A stretch of 11,517 bases of DNA from an uncultured Bacilli bacterium (GCA_947630515.1 CANRHY010000021.1:1-11517), one strand, 5' to 3'; positions 1 to 6,745 are shown, numbered from the stretch's first letter. Notes: generated by a model from the sequence alone, not told the origin. A program made the numbers and translations.

Positions 1-2
1 TA

Positions 3-536
3 TCATTATTCATAGTAGGTATTCTTTTAGGAATTATAAGTTATATATTAATTGGAACAAATAATAATAGTATTATTAATTATTTTTCTTTAATTAATAA
101 TGGTAATTTTGATTATTTAAGTAGTTTAATTAATTCACTTTCCTATAATATAAAATATGCTTTTATTATATGGAGTGTAGGTATAATTTGTTTTTTAACT
201 TTTTTAGTACCAATTATTATTATTTTTAGAGGCATTTCATTAGGATTTATGATAACTTCTATAATAGTTAATTTTGGTATTAAAGGAATTATTTTATCAT
301 TAATTATTATTTTTCCATGTATTTTAATTAATGAACTTATTTATATGTTACTTAGTTATTATTCAATTAATTTTTCTTTAAAAAGTATTAATGCTATTAG
401 ATATAATAAATCTATTAATTTAAGAAGTTTTGTAAAAAATTATTTATATATTTTTATAATATTTTTATTTATTTTAATTTTAAGTAGTTTATTTGAAATA
501 TATATTAGTTCAAATCTAATTAAATTTGTAGTATAA
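3..536 (+). CDS. spoIIM: Stage II sporulation protein M (SpoIIM), 5' end missing
   Basis: The reading frame is open from the window edge, giving the last 177 residues of a protein whose family usually has about 200. I see at least four hydrophobic segments and almost no soluble domain. The central stretch has the family pattern: a Trp-containing helix, a second helix, then a conserved Arg-Gly turn (FRGISLGF) leading into the next membrane segment. SpoIIM proteins (DUF95) act in the mother-cell membrane with SpoIID and SpoIIP, in the peptidoglycan remodelling that drives engulfment of the forespore. An ATG at 249 is internal to the protein and not the true start. The gene ends 24 bp before mnmA. 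In Bacillus subtilis spoIIM lies near xerD and deoB, and both genes occur on the other strand of this window. Some non-sporulating bacteria keep DUF95 proteins, so the assignment suggests sporulation but does not prove it. Confidence 0.72.
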   Translation, partial: SLFIVGILLGIISYILIGTNNNSIINYFSLINNGNFDYLSSLINSLSYNIKYAFIIWSVGIICFLTFLVPIIIIFRGISLGFMITSIIVNFGIKGIILSLIIIFPCILINELIYMLLSYYSINFSLKSINAIRYNKSINLRSFVKNYLYIFIIFLFILILSSLFEIYISSNLIKFVV

Positions 537-537
537 T
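509..537 (+). promoter_or_regulatory. Candidate sigma-A promoter for mnmA
   Basis: TTCAAA (509-514), a 17-base spacer and a perfect TATAAT (532-537) lie across the end of spoIIM. Transcription would begin near 544, leaving a leader of about 17 bases that holds the mnmA ribosome binding site GAAAGGA. The -35 box matches only four of six consensus bases, so read-through from spoIIM is the alternative. Confidence 0.4.
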
Positions 538-560
538 ATCCTTGTTGAAAGGAATATATT

Positions 561-1652
561 ATGAGAGTAGTAGTAGGTATGAGTGGTGGAGTAGATTCAG
601 CAGTATCAGCATATTTATTAAAAAAAGAAGGTTATGATGTTGTTGGACTATTTATGAAAAATTGGGATTCTAATATTAATTATGATAAAGAAGGTATTAC
701 TGATGGAGTATGTCCTCAAGAACTTGACTATAGAGATGCTAAAAATGTATGTGATGAGTTATGTATACCTTTATATAGAGTAGATTTTATAAAAGAATAT
801 TGGGATTTAGTATTTAACTACTTTCTAGAAGAACTAAAAAAAGGAAGAACACCAAACCCAGATATAATGTGTAATAAATACATAAAATTTGATTTATTTA
901 AAAAAGAAGCAAAACGATTAGGCGCTGATAAAATTGCTACTGGGCATTATGCTAGAATTGAAGGTAACAGAGTACTTAGGGGAGTAGATAATAATAAAGA
1001 CCAAACATATTTCTTAAGTCAAGTAAAACTAGAAGAATTTAAAGATGTATTATTCCCAGTAGGTAACTTAACAAAAGAAGAAGTAAGAAAGATTGCAAAA
1101 GAAACAAATTTACCTGTTGCTGATAAAAAAGATTCTACTGGTATATGTTTTATTGGAGAAAGAAACTATCAAAGATTTGTACAAAACTATCTAAAAGGAA
1201 AAAGTGGAGATATAGTAGATATAGATACTAAAAAAGTTATTGGTCGCCACAACGGACTAATGAACTACACTATCGGACAAAGAAGAAACGTAGGATTAAG
1301 TGGAGATGAGAAAAGGCATTATGTATGTGGTAAAGATACAGAAAAAAATATACTATATGTAGCTTTCGGAGATGATAACAAATATTTAATTTCAAATGAA
1401 GCTATCATTGAAGATATGAATTTTATTAGTTCTAAAACACCAGCATTTGCAACATGCAAATTTAGATATCGTGGTGAAGATATACCTATAAATATAGAAT
1501 ATTTGGAAAACAACGAAATAAAAGTTACATATGAAAGTGCTAAGGCTGTAACTCCAGGACAAGCTTGTGTAATATATTTAGGTAGTGAAATGATTGGTGG
1601 AGGCATAATAAAAGAAGTAAGAAAAGATGGAGAAAAACTTTGGTATTTGTAG
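561..1652 (+). CDS. mnmA: tRNA-specific 2-thiouridylase MnmA
   Basis: A cytoplasmic enzyme that uses ATP and persulfide sulfur to convert wobble U34 of tRNA Lys, Glu and Gln to 2-thiouridine. The 363-residue length is normal for the family. Visible motifs are the N-terminal PP-loop SGGVDS (residues 8-13) for ATP binding, the catalytic Cys104 in NPDIMCNKYIKF, the GHYARI motif at 128-133, and the second catalytic Cys196 in TGICFIGER, which forms the persulfide. The C-terminal third is the usual beta-barrel region with TIGQRRNVGLS. The start is supported by GAAAGGA eight bases upstream. No cysteine desulfurase gene adjoins it, although mnmA often follows one. The next gene begins 21 bp downstream and is probably co-transcribed. 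Confidence 0.97.
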   Translation: MRVVVGMSGGVDSAVSAYLLKKEGYDVVGLFMKNWDSNINYDKEGITDGVCPQELDYRDAKNVCDELCIPLYRVDFIKEYWDLVFNYFLEELKKGRTPNPDIMCNKYIKFDLFKKEAKRLGADKIATGHYARIEGNRVLRGVDNNKDQTYFLSQVKLEEFKDVLFPVGNLTKEEVRKIAKETNLPVADKKDSTGICFIGERNYQRFVQNYLKGKSGDIVDIDTKKVIGRHNGLMNYTIGQRRNVGLSGDEKRHYVCGKDTEKNILYVAFGDDNKYLISNEAIIEDMNFISSKTPAFATCKFRYRGEDIPINIEYLENNEIKVTYESAKAVTPGQACVIYLGSEMIGGGIIKEVRKDGEKLWYL

Positions 1653-1673
1653 TGAAGATTTAGGAGATTAATT

Positions 1674-1910
1674 ATGGATAAAAATCAGTTTATATGTACT
1701 TTGACAGTTATAATTCAAACTTTAGTTACTAAGATTAAGAAAAAATTTAAGATTTCATATGAAGAAGCATTAGAAGGATTATATAACTCAAGATTATATC
1801 AAGCTTTAGAAGATGAAGAAACTAAAATGTGGTATTTTTGTACAAATGATTTATTAAATATGTATGTACAAGAAAAAGAAACGGGAGATTATTTTAAGGG
1901 ATATGAATAA
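1674..1910 (+). CDS. Small protein of the DUF3791/DUF3990-associated type
   Basis: A 78-residue soluble protein with a good ribosome binding site (AGGAGA, about seven bases before ATG). Residues 27-60 read as an amphipathic helical region with the pattern ISYEEALEGLYNSRLYQALE, followed by a Trp/Tyr-containing stretch. From memory, short proteins with this I-S-Y-E-E-A-L-x-x-L-Y-x-S pattern often accompany DUF3791 and DUF3990 genes in gut Bacillota, and a DUF3791 gene follows here. The two overlap by eight bases, so translation is probably coupled. Function is unknown. A role as antitoxin, adaptor or accessory factor is inference from context only. Being close behind mnmA, it may use the mnmA promoter. 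Confidence 0.7.
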   Translation: MDKNQFICTLTVIIQTLVTKIKKKFKISYEEALEGLYNSRLYQALEDEETKMWYFCTNDLLNMYVQEKETGDYFKGYE

Positions 1911-2121
1911 AGATAAAAAAATAAATGATTTTATAGTATTTTGTATAGAATGGTTTAAAACAGAATACAATTTAACTGGAGAAGAAACATATAAAATATT
2001 TAAAAAATATAATGTACTTGGGTATTTAAAAGATGGATATGAAGTTTTACATACCATGGGTAAAGATTGGATAATAAATGATATTTATGAATATTTAAAG
2101 ATAAGAGATTTTAATTTATAA
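1903..2121 (+). CDS. DUF3791 family protein
   Basis: A 72-residue protein with the DUF3791 signature: an N-terminal helix FIVFCIEWFKTEYNLTG, then YKIFKKYNVLGYL, then EVLHTMGKDWIINDIYEYL. An earlier ATG at 1864 would add 13 charged residues. I chose 1903 because family members begin just before this helix, and because no ribosome binding site precedes 1864. The ATG overlaps the stop region of the upstream gene by eight bases, with only a close-set AAGGG ahead of it, so translational coupling is likely. DUF3791 genes usually sit beside a DUF3990 gene, an ADP-ribosyltransferase-fold putative toxin. No such gene is present on either side, so this may be a remnant or a solitary copy. A weak terminator follows the stop codon. 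Confidence 0.85.
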   Translation: MNKDKKINDFIVFCIEWFKTEYNLTGEETYKIFKKYNVLGYLKDGYEVLHTMGKDWIINDIYEYLKIRDFNL

Positions 2122-2140
2122 GTAAATTTCTTATTTTTTT
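2118..2140 (+). terminator. Weak intrinsic terminator after the DUF3791 gene
   Basis: ATAAG (2118-2122) pairs with CTTAT (2130-2134) around a seven-base loop, and T6 follows. The stem overlaps the DUF3791 stop codon. The stem is short, but the U-tract is good and a new promoter begins immediately downstream. Confidence 0.45.
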
Positions 2141-2143
2141 AAC

Positions 2144-2189
2144 TTTACCAACATTTTACACTTGACAAGAAAATGTAAATTGTTGTAAA
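2144..2189 (+). promoter_or_regulatory. Operator-like array of four TTTACA/TGTAAA half-sites
   Basis: Two rightward half-sites, TTTACC (2144-2149) and TTTACA (2155-2160), face two inverted ones, TGTAAA (2174-2179) and TGTAAA (2184-2189). Within this, CAACATTTTACA (2149-2160) is an 11 of 12 match to the inverted TGTAAATTGTTG (2174-2185). The half-sites on each side are 11 and 10 bp apart, one helical turn. The array surrounds the -35 box and covers the -10 box of the XRE gene promoter, as expected for a repressor site. The obvious candidate ligand is the XRE protein itself. Confidence 0.6.
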
Positions 2190-2191
2190 AT
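2162..2191 (+). promoter_or_regulatory. Sigma-A promoter of the XRE regulator gene
   Basis: A perfect -35 TTGACA (2162-2167), an 18-base spacer and the -10 TAAAAT (2186-2191) preceded by TG. Transcription should begin near 2198, giving a leader of about 28 bases that contains the AGGGAG ribosome binding site at 2215-2220. Confidence 0.75.
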
Positions 2192-2225
2192 TAATTTGTA
2201 ATATAGAAAAGAGTAGGGAGATTAT

Positions 2226-3017
2226 ATGAAAAATTTAAATGATTTATTACAAGAATTGGGTATTTCTAAAGTTAAATTAGCTAAATACCTAGGGGTTTCA
2301 AGACAAATGATATATAATTATCTTGAACTAGAAAGTTTAAACAAATGGCCAAAGGAGAAAAAAATATTATTGTTTAAATTACTTGATATTGAAGATGGTT
2401 CAGATGAATCTATAAGTGGTATTAAAGTAACTGCTGAATATTTAGAGAATATAGAGGCTAAATTAAATCAAAATTTAAAAACAGTAAATATATCTGATAA
2501 TTACTTTGATTTAAAAAGTTTAAGTAAAGATGACCAAGTATTAGTAAATGATTTAATATCATTAATAAAAGAAAAATTTACTGAAGAAAAGAATAAAGAT
2601 ACATATTATGAATTTTTATATTTATATCATATATTACAATCGATAGATAATATACCTGAGATTAAATATATATTTGCGTATCTTTCAAAAACAACAGGAT
2701 TTACAGAACCAATGGAATTTAAATTCGATGAGACCGCACAATTTATATTAGAAAGTATTGTATTTACTGCAATGAATTTATATAACAATGGTGGAGCACA
2801 AAAAAGTAAATTAATAGATGCACATGAAAGATTTGTTAAAGAAATAGAAAATAATAAAGAAGAAGTATTAAGTAGAACTCAACAATTAACTACTGTTAAA
2901 GTTCAAGCACTTCGTGAACTTGGTTATACTGAGATAACTGCTGAAAATGCTTCAGAAGTATTTAATAAAATGGGTGAAATTCAATCAAGACGCGTTGTTA
3001 TGGGAAATAAAAATTAG
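2226..3017 (+). CDS. XRE-family helix-turn-helix transcriptional regulator
   Basis: A 263-residue soluble protein. Residues 4-55 form a Cro/CI-type helix-turn-helix: the first helices run through LLQELGISKVKLAKYLGV, and the recognition helix is around SRQMIYNYL (25-33). The remaining 200 residues are mostly helical, have no transmembrane segment, and I do not recognise them as a known ligand-binding or peptidase domain. The length is well above a minimal phage-type repressor, so the large C-terminal part probably serves for oligomerisation or sensing. AGGGAG lies five bases before the ATG. The gene is monocistronic, with its own promoter and a strong terminator. The half-site array over that promoter suggests negative autoregulation. 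A link to the DUF3791 pair upstream is possible but not shown. Confidence 0.85.
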   Translation: MKNLNDLLQELGISKVKLAKYLGVSRQMIYNYLELESLNKWPKEKKILLFKLLDIEDGSDESISGIKVTAEYLENIEAKLNQNLKTVNISDNYFDLKSLSKDDQVLVNDLISLIKEKFTEEKNKDTYYEFLYLYHILQSIDNIPEIKYIFAYLSKTTGFTEPMEFKFDETAQFILESIVFTAMNLYNNGGAQKSKLIDAHERFVKEIENNKEEVLSRTQQLTTVKVQALRELGYTEITAENASEVFNKMGEIQSRRVVMGNKN

Positions 3018-3037
3018 AAGTATATACTTCTTTTTTT
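3016..3037 (+). terminator. Strong palindromic terminator after the XRE gene
   Basis: AGAAGTATATACTTCT (3016-3031) is a perfect 16-base palindrome that starts inside the stop codon and runs straight into a T-tract (3031-3037). Confidence 0.8.
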
Positions 3038-3306
3038 CTAGCCTACTCATTAATCTATAATGATAGGGGAGTTGTTTTGTGTAATATTAATATAATTAAT
3101 AATTTACTCTATAATATAAAATATATATATTTAATATGGTACATATAAATAAGTAAATAATAATAGATTAATAAAATATTATATATAATAAAAAATGATT
3201 AGTCTTTGAAAAAAAGATATAAAAGAAGAGTGGAGGTAAGGTATTTATTATCTTTTCTAAATAGAACTTAACATAATATATATTATCGGAACTTAATAAT
3301 AGAGAG
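3038..3306. other. AT-rich intergenic region without a recognisable gene
   Basis: All frames on both strands are broken by stops, and I find no convincing coding start or tRNA fold. Two minor features stand out. A small imperfect hairpin lies at about 3042-3067, where CCTA-C-TCATT pairs with AATGA-TAGG. A strong Shine-Dalgarno-like GTGGAGGTAAGG occurs near 3230-3241 and is followed by no usable start codon. The latter may be a relic of a lost small gene. The rest is simple A/T sequence between two convergent transcription units. Confidence 0.6.
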
Positions 3307-3336
3307 AAAAAAACCTATAAATATATATATAAATAG
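3307..3336 (-). terminator. Terminator of the ZIP transporter gene
   Basis: On the minus strand, CTAT pairs with ATAG around an inner self-complementary AT core (plus positions 3315-3336), followed by G and seven Ts (3307-3313). The stem is AT-rich with an internal mismatch, but it stands right after the stop codon. Confidence 0.55.
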
Positions 3337-3339
3337 ATA

Positions 3340-4092
3340 TTAAAACAGCAATACATTAATAATAACTAACACTACTCCTAATACTAATCCAACTAAATTA
3401 TGAACTCTTTTATTATATTTATTTGATTCTGGTAACATTTCATTTATAGCTAAACTAATCATAATCCCTGCTACAAAAATTAAAACTAGACTTATAGTTA
3501 TATTATTAATATATCTTTTTAATATTAGATAAGCCATAATAGCGCCTAGTGGTTCAGCTAAACCAGATATTAAAGAATATAATAGTCCCCTCTTTTTGTT
3601 TCCAGTAGCGTAGTAGATTGGAACAGCTATAGAAATCCCTTCAGGTATGTTATGTAGCATTATTGCAATTCCTAAACTAATTCCCATTGAAATATCACTA
3701 TATGCTGTCATAAATGTTGCAATACCTTCAGGAAAGTTATGAATAATAAGTGCTAGCATACTAAGTACCCCTACTCTATATAAACTACTACTCTCTTTAT
3801 TTACACTAATTTTACGATTTATTTTACTTACTAAAAGTACTCCTATAGAAAATGTCACTATACTTAGAACTATAGTTATAAATAAACCATATTCTTTATA
3901 TAGAGTAAAAAAACTATTAGGTAGCAAATCTAAAACTGATATACTAATCATTACTGATAAAGAAAAACTTAATGCTAAAGAGATAAACCCTTCCCTATCT
4001 TTGAAATTTTTAAAAATAATTAAGCCTCCTATAAATGTACTAATGCCACTTATAGTAGATATAATTAAAGGAATTAATATATTATTATTCAT
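3340..4092 (-). CDS. ZIP family divalent metal transporter (ZupT-like)
   Basis: A 250-residue integral membrane protein with about eight hydrophobic segments, predicted to import zinc or a related divalent metal across the cytoplasmic membrane. Diagnostic motifs are HNFPEG (118-123) in TM4 and HNIPEG (147-152) in TM5, which form the binuclear metal site, followed by GLAEPLGA (178-185). The loop between TM3 and TM4 (about 90-106) lacks the His-rich stretch of many ZIPs. No Shine-Dalgarno precedes the ATG, and an in-frame TAA lies immediately upstream, so this start is forced unless translation begins internally. A promoter TTGTTA-N18-TATATT (4122-4127, 4098-4103) would start the transcript almost at the ATG, suggesting leaderless translation, but its -35 is weak. 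No metal-responsive operator is evident. The gene stands alone, divergent from the small basic-protein gene. Confidence 0.92.
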   Translation of the reverse strand: MNNNILIPLIISTISGISTFIGGLIIFKNFKDREGFISLALSFSLSVMISISVLDLLPNSFFTLYKEYGLFITIVLSIVTFSIGVLLVSKINRKISVNKESSSLYRVGVLSMLALIIHNFPEGIATFMTAYSDISMGISLGIAIMLHNIPEGISIAVPIYYATGNKKRGLLYSLISGLAEPLGAIMAYLILKRYINNITISLVLIFVAGIMISLAINEMLPESNKYNKRVHNLVGLVLGVVLVIINVLLF

Positions 4093-4160
4093 ATTTAAAT
4101 ATATGATTTAGTGACATTTTTTAACAACTAAATTTTACCATAAAAAAATATTAATAATAT

Positions 4161-4190
4161 TGAATTATTATTAAAAGTATTTCCATAATA
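4161..4190 (+). promoter_or_regulatory. Sigma-G-like (forespore) promoter candidate
   Basis: TGAATT (4161-4166), a 17-base spacer and CATAATA (4184-4190) resemble the Bacillus sigma-G consensus (TGAATA, 17-18, CATACTA). No comparable sigma-A promoter stands out here. One caution is that the predicted start near 4197 falls inside the Shine-Dalgarno region, which leaves a very short leader. In A/T-rich DNA a chance match is also possible. Confidence 0.4.
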
Positions 4191-4195
4191 ATAAC

Positions 4196-4205
4196 AGGTG
4201 GTGAT
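4196..4205 (+). promoter_or_regulatory. Strong ribosome binding site of the 53-residue basic protein
   Basis: AGGTGGTGAT differs by one base from the full anti-16S complement GGAGGTGAT over its core and ends four bases before ATG 4210. It is the main evidence that the low-complexity frame behind it is translated. Confidence 0.75.
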
Positions 4206-4209
4206 TAAA

Positions 4210-4371
4210 ATGGCAAATTCAAGAAGTCAAAATAATAGTGCAAGAAACAACTCAAGAAATAACAATAGTACATGCAGTAAAAATAACTGCAGTCGTCAAA
4301 ATAAAGCACAAAAAAATTCTAGAAGCAATAGTAGAAAACAAAGTTCTAGAAGTTCAAGAAGTAGTAAATAG
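4210..4371 (+). CDS. Small Ser/Arg/Asn-rich basic protein, protamine-like
   Basis: A 53-residue protein beginning MANSRSQNNSARNNSR and ending in SRSSRSSK. By count it has 16 Ser, 13 Asn, 8 Arg, 5 Lys and 4 Gln. It has no Asp, Glu, aromatic, Leu, Ile, Val, Gly or Pro, giving a net charge of about +13. Two cysteines (22 and 27) are set four residues apart. The composition predicts a disordered nucleic-acid-binding chain with no signal peptide or membrane segment. The strong ribosome binding site and a sigma-G-like promoter suggest expression in the forespore. That would make it a candidate spore nucleoid protein, different in sequence from alpha/beta- or gamma-type SASP. I do not recognise the family. 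It converges on deoB with only 18 bp between stop codons. A non-coding origin is unlikely but not excluded. Confidence 0.65.
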   Translation: MANSRSQNNSARNNSRNNNSTCSKNNCSRQNKAQKNSRSNSRKQSSRSSRSSK

Positions 4372-4389
4372 TTTTAATACTACACTACT

Positions 4390-5529
4390 TTAAAAACTTT
4401 CGCCCATATTTAGAGTATTTTCTATTCCAAAGTTATCTATTATAGTAGCGCCTATATTTGCAAAAGTATTTCCTATAGGTAATTCTCCATAATATTTAAA
4501 TTTCTTTGAATATATAAGAAGTGGGACATTTTCTCTAGTATGGTCAGTTCCTACAAATGTTGGGTCATTACCATGGTCTGCTGTAAATATAACTAAATCA
4601 TCTTCTTTTAATTTATTTATAAATATAGGTAAATATCTATCTAATTCTTCTAATGCTTTTAAATAGCCATCTCTATCTCTTCTATGTCCATATAATGTAT
4701 CAAAATCATTTAAATTAAGAAAACATAATCCATTAAAATCTTTTCTAGTAAAATCAATTAATTTCATAAGTCCATCTATATTATTTACTGTTTTTAGAGA
4801 TGTTGTTATACTTTTACCCGCGAAGATATCTCCAATTTTACCAAGAGCGATTACGTCTAGACCTTTTTCATATAGTAAATCTAAGTAGTTTCTAGGAGGT
4901 TCTTTTGTAATATCATGTCTTCTTGGAGTTCTTACAAACTCCCCTACTTTACCTGTAAAAGGTCTTGCTATAACTCTTCCAATTTTGTATTCTTCTCTAA
5001 ATGCAATCTTACTTATTTTCTCACAGATTTGATATAATTCTTCTACAGGAATAATACTTTCATGAGCTGCTACTTGTAGTACTGAGTCAGCGCTTGTATA
5101 TACAATAATCGCGCCTGTTTTCATATGCATTTCTCCTAAATCTTTAATGATTTCTGTTCCACTTGCTACACAATTACCAATTACTTCTCTACCAGTAACT
5201 CTTTGTATTTCACTAATCATAAGAATAGGAAAACCATCTGGATAAGTTTGATATGGTTTATCTAAAACAATACCCATCATTTCATAGTGTCCATTTAATG
5301 TATCTTTCGCTTTATTTTGTGGCATAAGTATTCCATGATAACCATGTGTTCCTTTTTCTTTGCCAGCTAGTTCTAATAGTCCTAATTTGGTTAAAACAGG
5401 CAAATGATACCCATCGTACATAACTAAACTGCCTAAAGTATTAGCACCTTTATCTCCAAATTTCTCTGCGTCTAACGCCTCTCCTACTCCTAAACTATCC
5501 ATAACAATTAAAAATACTCTTTTAAACAT
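4390..5529 (-). CDS. deoB: Phosphopentomutase DeoB
   Basis: Interconverts ribose/deoxyribose 1-phosphate and 5-phosphate in nucleoside salvage, in the cytoplasm. The 379 residues match the usual size of this alkaline-phosphatase superfamily enzyme. The metal and catalytic residues known from Bacillus DeoB can be placed: Asp11 (VMDSLG), the phosphorylated Thr77 in KDTLNGHYEMMG, Asp148 (TSADSV), Asp277 and His282 (DFDTLYGHRRD), Asp318-His319 (TADHGND) and His330 (TDHTRE). All are intact. The start lies two bases after the xerD stop, with GGAGGA inside the xerD end, so the two are coupled. Purine nucleoside phosphorylase, the usual partner downstream in Bacillus, is absent: the operon ends here, facing the small basic-protein gene. 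Confidence 0.97.
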   Translation of the reverse strand: MFKRVFLIVMDSLGVGEALDAEKFGDKGANTLGSLVMYDGYHLPVLTKLGLLELAGKEKGTHGYHGILMPQNKAKDTLNGHYEMMGIVLDKPYQTYPDGFPILMISEIQRVTGREVIGNCVASGTEIIKDLGEMHMKTGAIIVYTSADSVLQVAAHESIIPVEELYQICEKISKIAFREEYKIGRVIARPFTGKVGEFVRTPRRHDITKEPPRNYLDLLYEKGLDVIALGKIGDIFAGKSITTSLKTVNNIDGLMKLIDFTRKDFNGLCFLNLNDFDTLYGHRRDRDGYLKALEELDRYLPIFINKLKEDDLVIFTADHGNDPTFVGTDHTRENVPLLIYSKKFKYYGELPIGNTFANIGATIIDNFGIENTLNMGESF

Positions 5530-5531
5530 AA

Positions 5532-6410
5532 CTATTCCTCCTTTTTTGCTCTTGGGTGATACATATCATAATTTTCTCTTAATATATTATTAGCTACATA
5601 AGTATATATATTTGTAGTTGAAATGTTTTCATGGCCTAACATCTCTTGTATACTTCTTAAATCTGCTCCACCTTCTAGTAAATGTGTTGCAAAACTATGT
5701 CTTAACACATGTGGAGTAATTTCTTTTTTTATACCACTAGATTCTTTTATATTATTTAGAATAAAATTAAATCCCTGTCTTGTAATAGGTTTGCCATGAT
5801 TATTTAAAAATAATTTATCAGTGCTTCCCTTTAATAGTTTGCTTCTATATTCATTTATATAGATTTCTAAATAATGAGAAGCTATTTCTCCTATTGGTAC
5901 TATTCTTTCTTTTTTACCTTTTCCTTTTACCCTAATAATGCTATTAAATAAATCTACATTCGAGTACTCTAGACCAACTAGTTCACTTACTCTAAGTCCA
6001 GTAGCGTACATTACTTCCATCATTGCTTTGTTTCTATAATCAAATGCATTATTAAGTGGTATGTTAAGTAGTTTATCTACTTCTTCTATAGTTAAATATT
6101 TTGGTAATTTTTTAGTTGTTTTTAATGCAGTTATTTCTTCTAATGGTGAAATTTTTATTTTACCTTCTTCTAATAAGTAATTATAGAAACCTTTTAAAGA
6201 ACTAATATGCCTATTTATACTTCCTATACTTTGATTTTTATTTAAGTATTCTATATATTTTATTATATCTTCTTTATTAATATTAATTATATTACGGTTT
6301 TTAAAAAAATTATTAAAATTCTCTAAATCAAATTTATATGAGGTAATAGTATTTTCTCCTAATTTTTTTTCAGTTCTTAAATATAAATAATATTCTTCCA
6401 TCTCTTTCAT
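5532..6410 (-). CDS. xerD: Tyrosine recombinase XerD-like
   Basis: A 292-residue site-specific recombinase with an N-terminal core-binding SAM-like domain (about 1-85) and a C-terminal catalytic domain. All catalytic residues are present: Arg140 (ATGLRVSEL), Lys164 in the beta-hairpin, His234 and Arg237 (HVLRH), His260 (LGHENIS) and the nucleophile Tyr269. XerC/XerD enzymes resolve chromosome dimers at dif near the division septum. Placement just before deoB is the arrangement of Bacillus ripX-drm, and this supports XerD rather than XerC or an integrase. AGGTG about seven bases before the ATG overlaps the end of the upstream gene. No integrase-type N-terminal arm-binding domain is present. 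Confidence 0.93.
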   Translation of the reverse strand: MKEMEEYYLYLRTEKKLGENTITSYKFDLENFNNFFKNRNIININKEDIIKYIEYLNKNQSIGSINRHISSLKGFYNYLLEEGKIKISPLEEITALKTTKKLPKYLTIEEVDKLLNIPLNNAFDYRNKAMMEVMYATGLRVSELVGLEYSNVDLFNSIIRVKGKGKKERIVPIGEIASHYLEIYINEYRSKLLKGSTDKLFLNNHGKPITRQGFNFILNNIKESSGIKKEITPHVLRHSFATHLLEGGADLRSIQEMLGHENISTTNIYTYVANNILRENYDMYHPRAKKEE

Positions 6411-6421
6411 GTTACATGCAC

Positions 6422-6745
6422 CTATTTTCTTGAAATAATTTTATCATATAATGTATACATATACTGAACTTGATTTTCTAAGAAGAAATAATGTCTAACA
6501 TAAAATAATAAAAATACAATAAGAAATATAAATATGATTATAAATAGATGAGAAAGCATAATAAGCGCCATGAAGAGGATAGCAAATAAAGCGTAAAATA
6601 AAGTTACAAGTAAATGAATTAGTCTTTCGTGTTGAAAGTAAACTATTTTTTCTTTAAATATTGATATTTCTTCTTTAGTAAACTTATAATTACTGTTAAC
6701 CTTTCCTTCTATTTCTTTAATATAATCTGTAATATATTTTCTCAT
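6422..6745 (-). CDS. Small two-helix membrane protein, function unknown
   Basis: 107 residues: a charged, probably cytoplasmic N-terminal helix (1-40), two adjacent hydrophobic segments at about 42-62 and 64-84 joined by a very short turn, and a 20-residue basic tail. This makes a membrane hairpin with both ends in the cytoplasm. I do not recognise a family. GAGGAG eight bases before the ATG supports the start. It is first in the operon with xerD (11 bp gap) and deoB. It could modulate or anchor the operon's products, but nothing in the sequence shows this. Confidence 0.75.
   Translation of the reverse strand: MRKYITDYIKEIEGKVNSNYKFTKEEISIFKEKIVYFQHERLIHLLVTLFYALFAILFMALIMLSHLFIIIFIFLIVFLLFYVRHYFFLENQVQYMYTLYDKIISRK

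Noticed and set aside
1319..1606. Minus-strand frame of 95 codons inside mnmA
   Set aside because: It lies wholly within conserved MnmA coding sequence and has no ribosome binding site or recognisable protein features.
1854..2057. Minus-strand frame across the DUF3791 pair
   Set aside because: It is a shadow of two well-supported overlapping plus-strand genes.
3110..3200. AT-rich stretch as a possible replication origin
   Set aside because: No DnaA-box cluster or origin-associated gene is present; the base composition is typical of this genome's intergenic DNA.
3226..3265. A small gene behind the GTGGAGGTAAGG Shine-Dalgarno-like sequence
   Set aside because: No ATG, GTG or TTG follows at a usable distance, and a stop codon arrives within about eight codons.
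4365..4400. AGTTTTAA and TTTAAAAACT as a possible bidirectional terminator between the basic-protein gene and deoB
   Set aside because: The stem is imperfect, pairs across a long loop, and no T-run follows on either strand.
5532..6410. Tyrosine recombinase as the integrase of a mobile element
   Set aside because: It has the XerD layout and the xerD-deoB order. No attachment-site repeats, arm-binding domain or phage genes are nearby.
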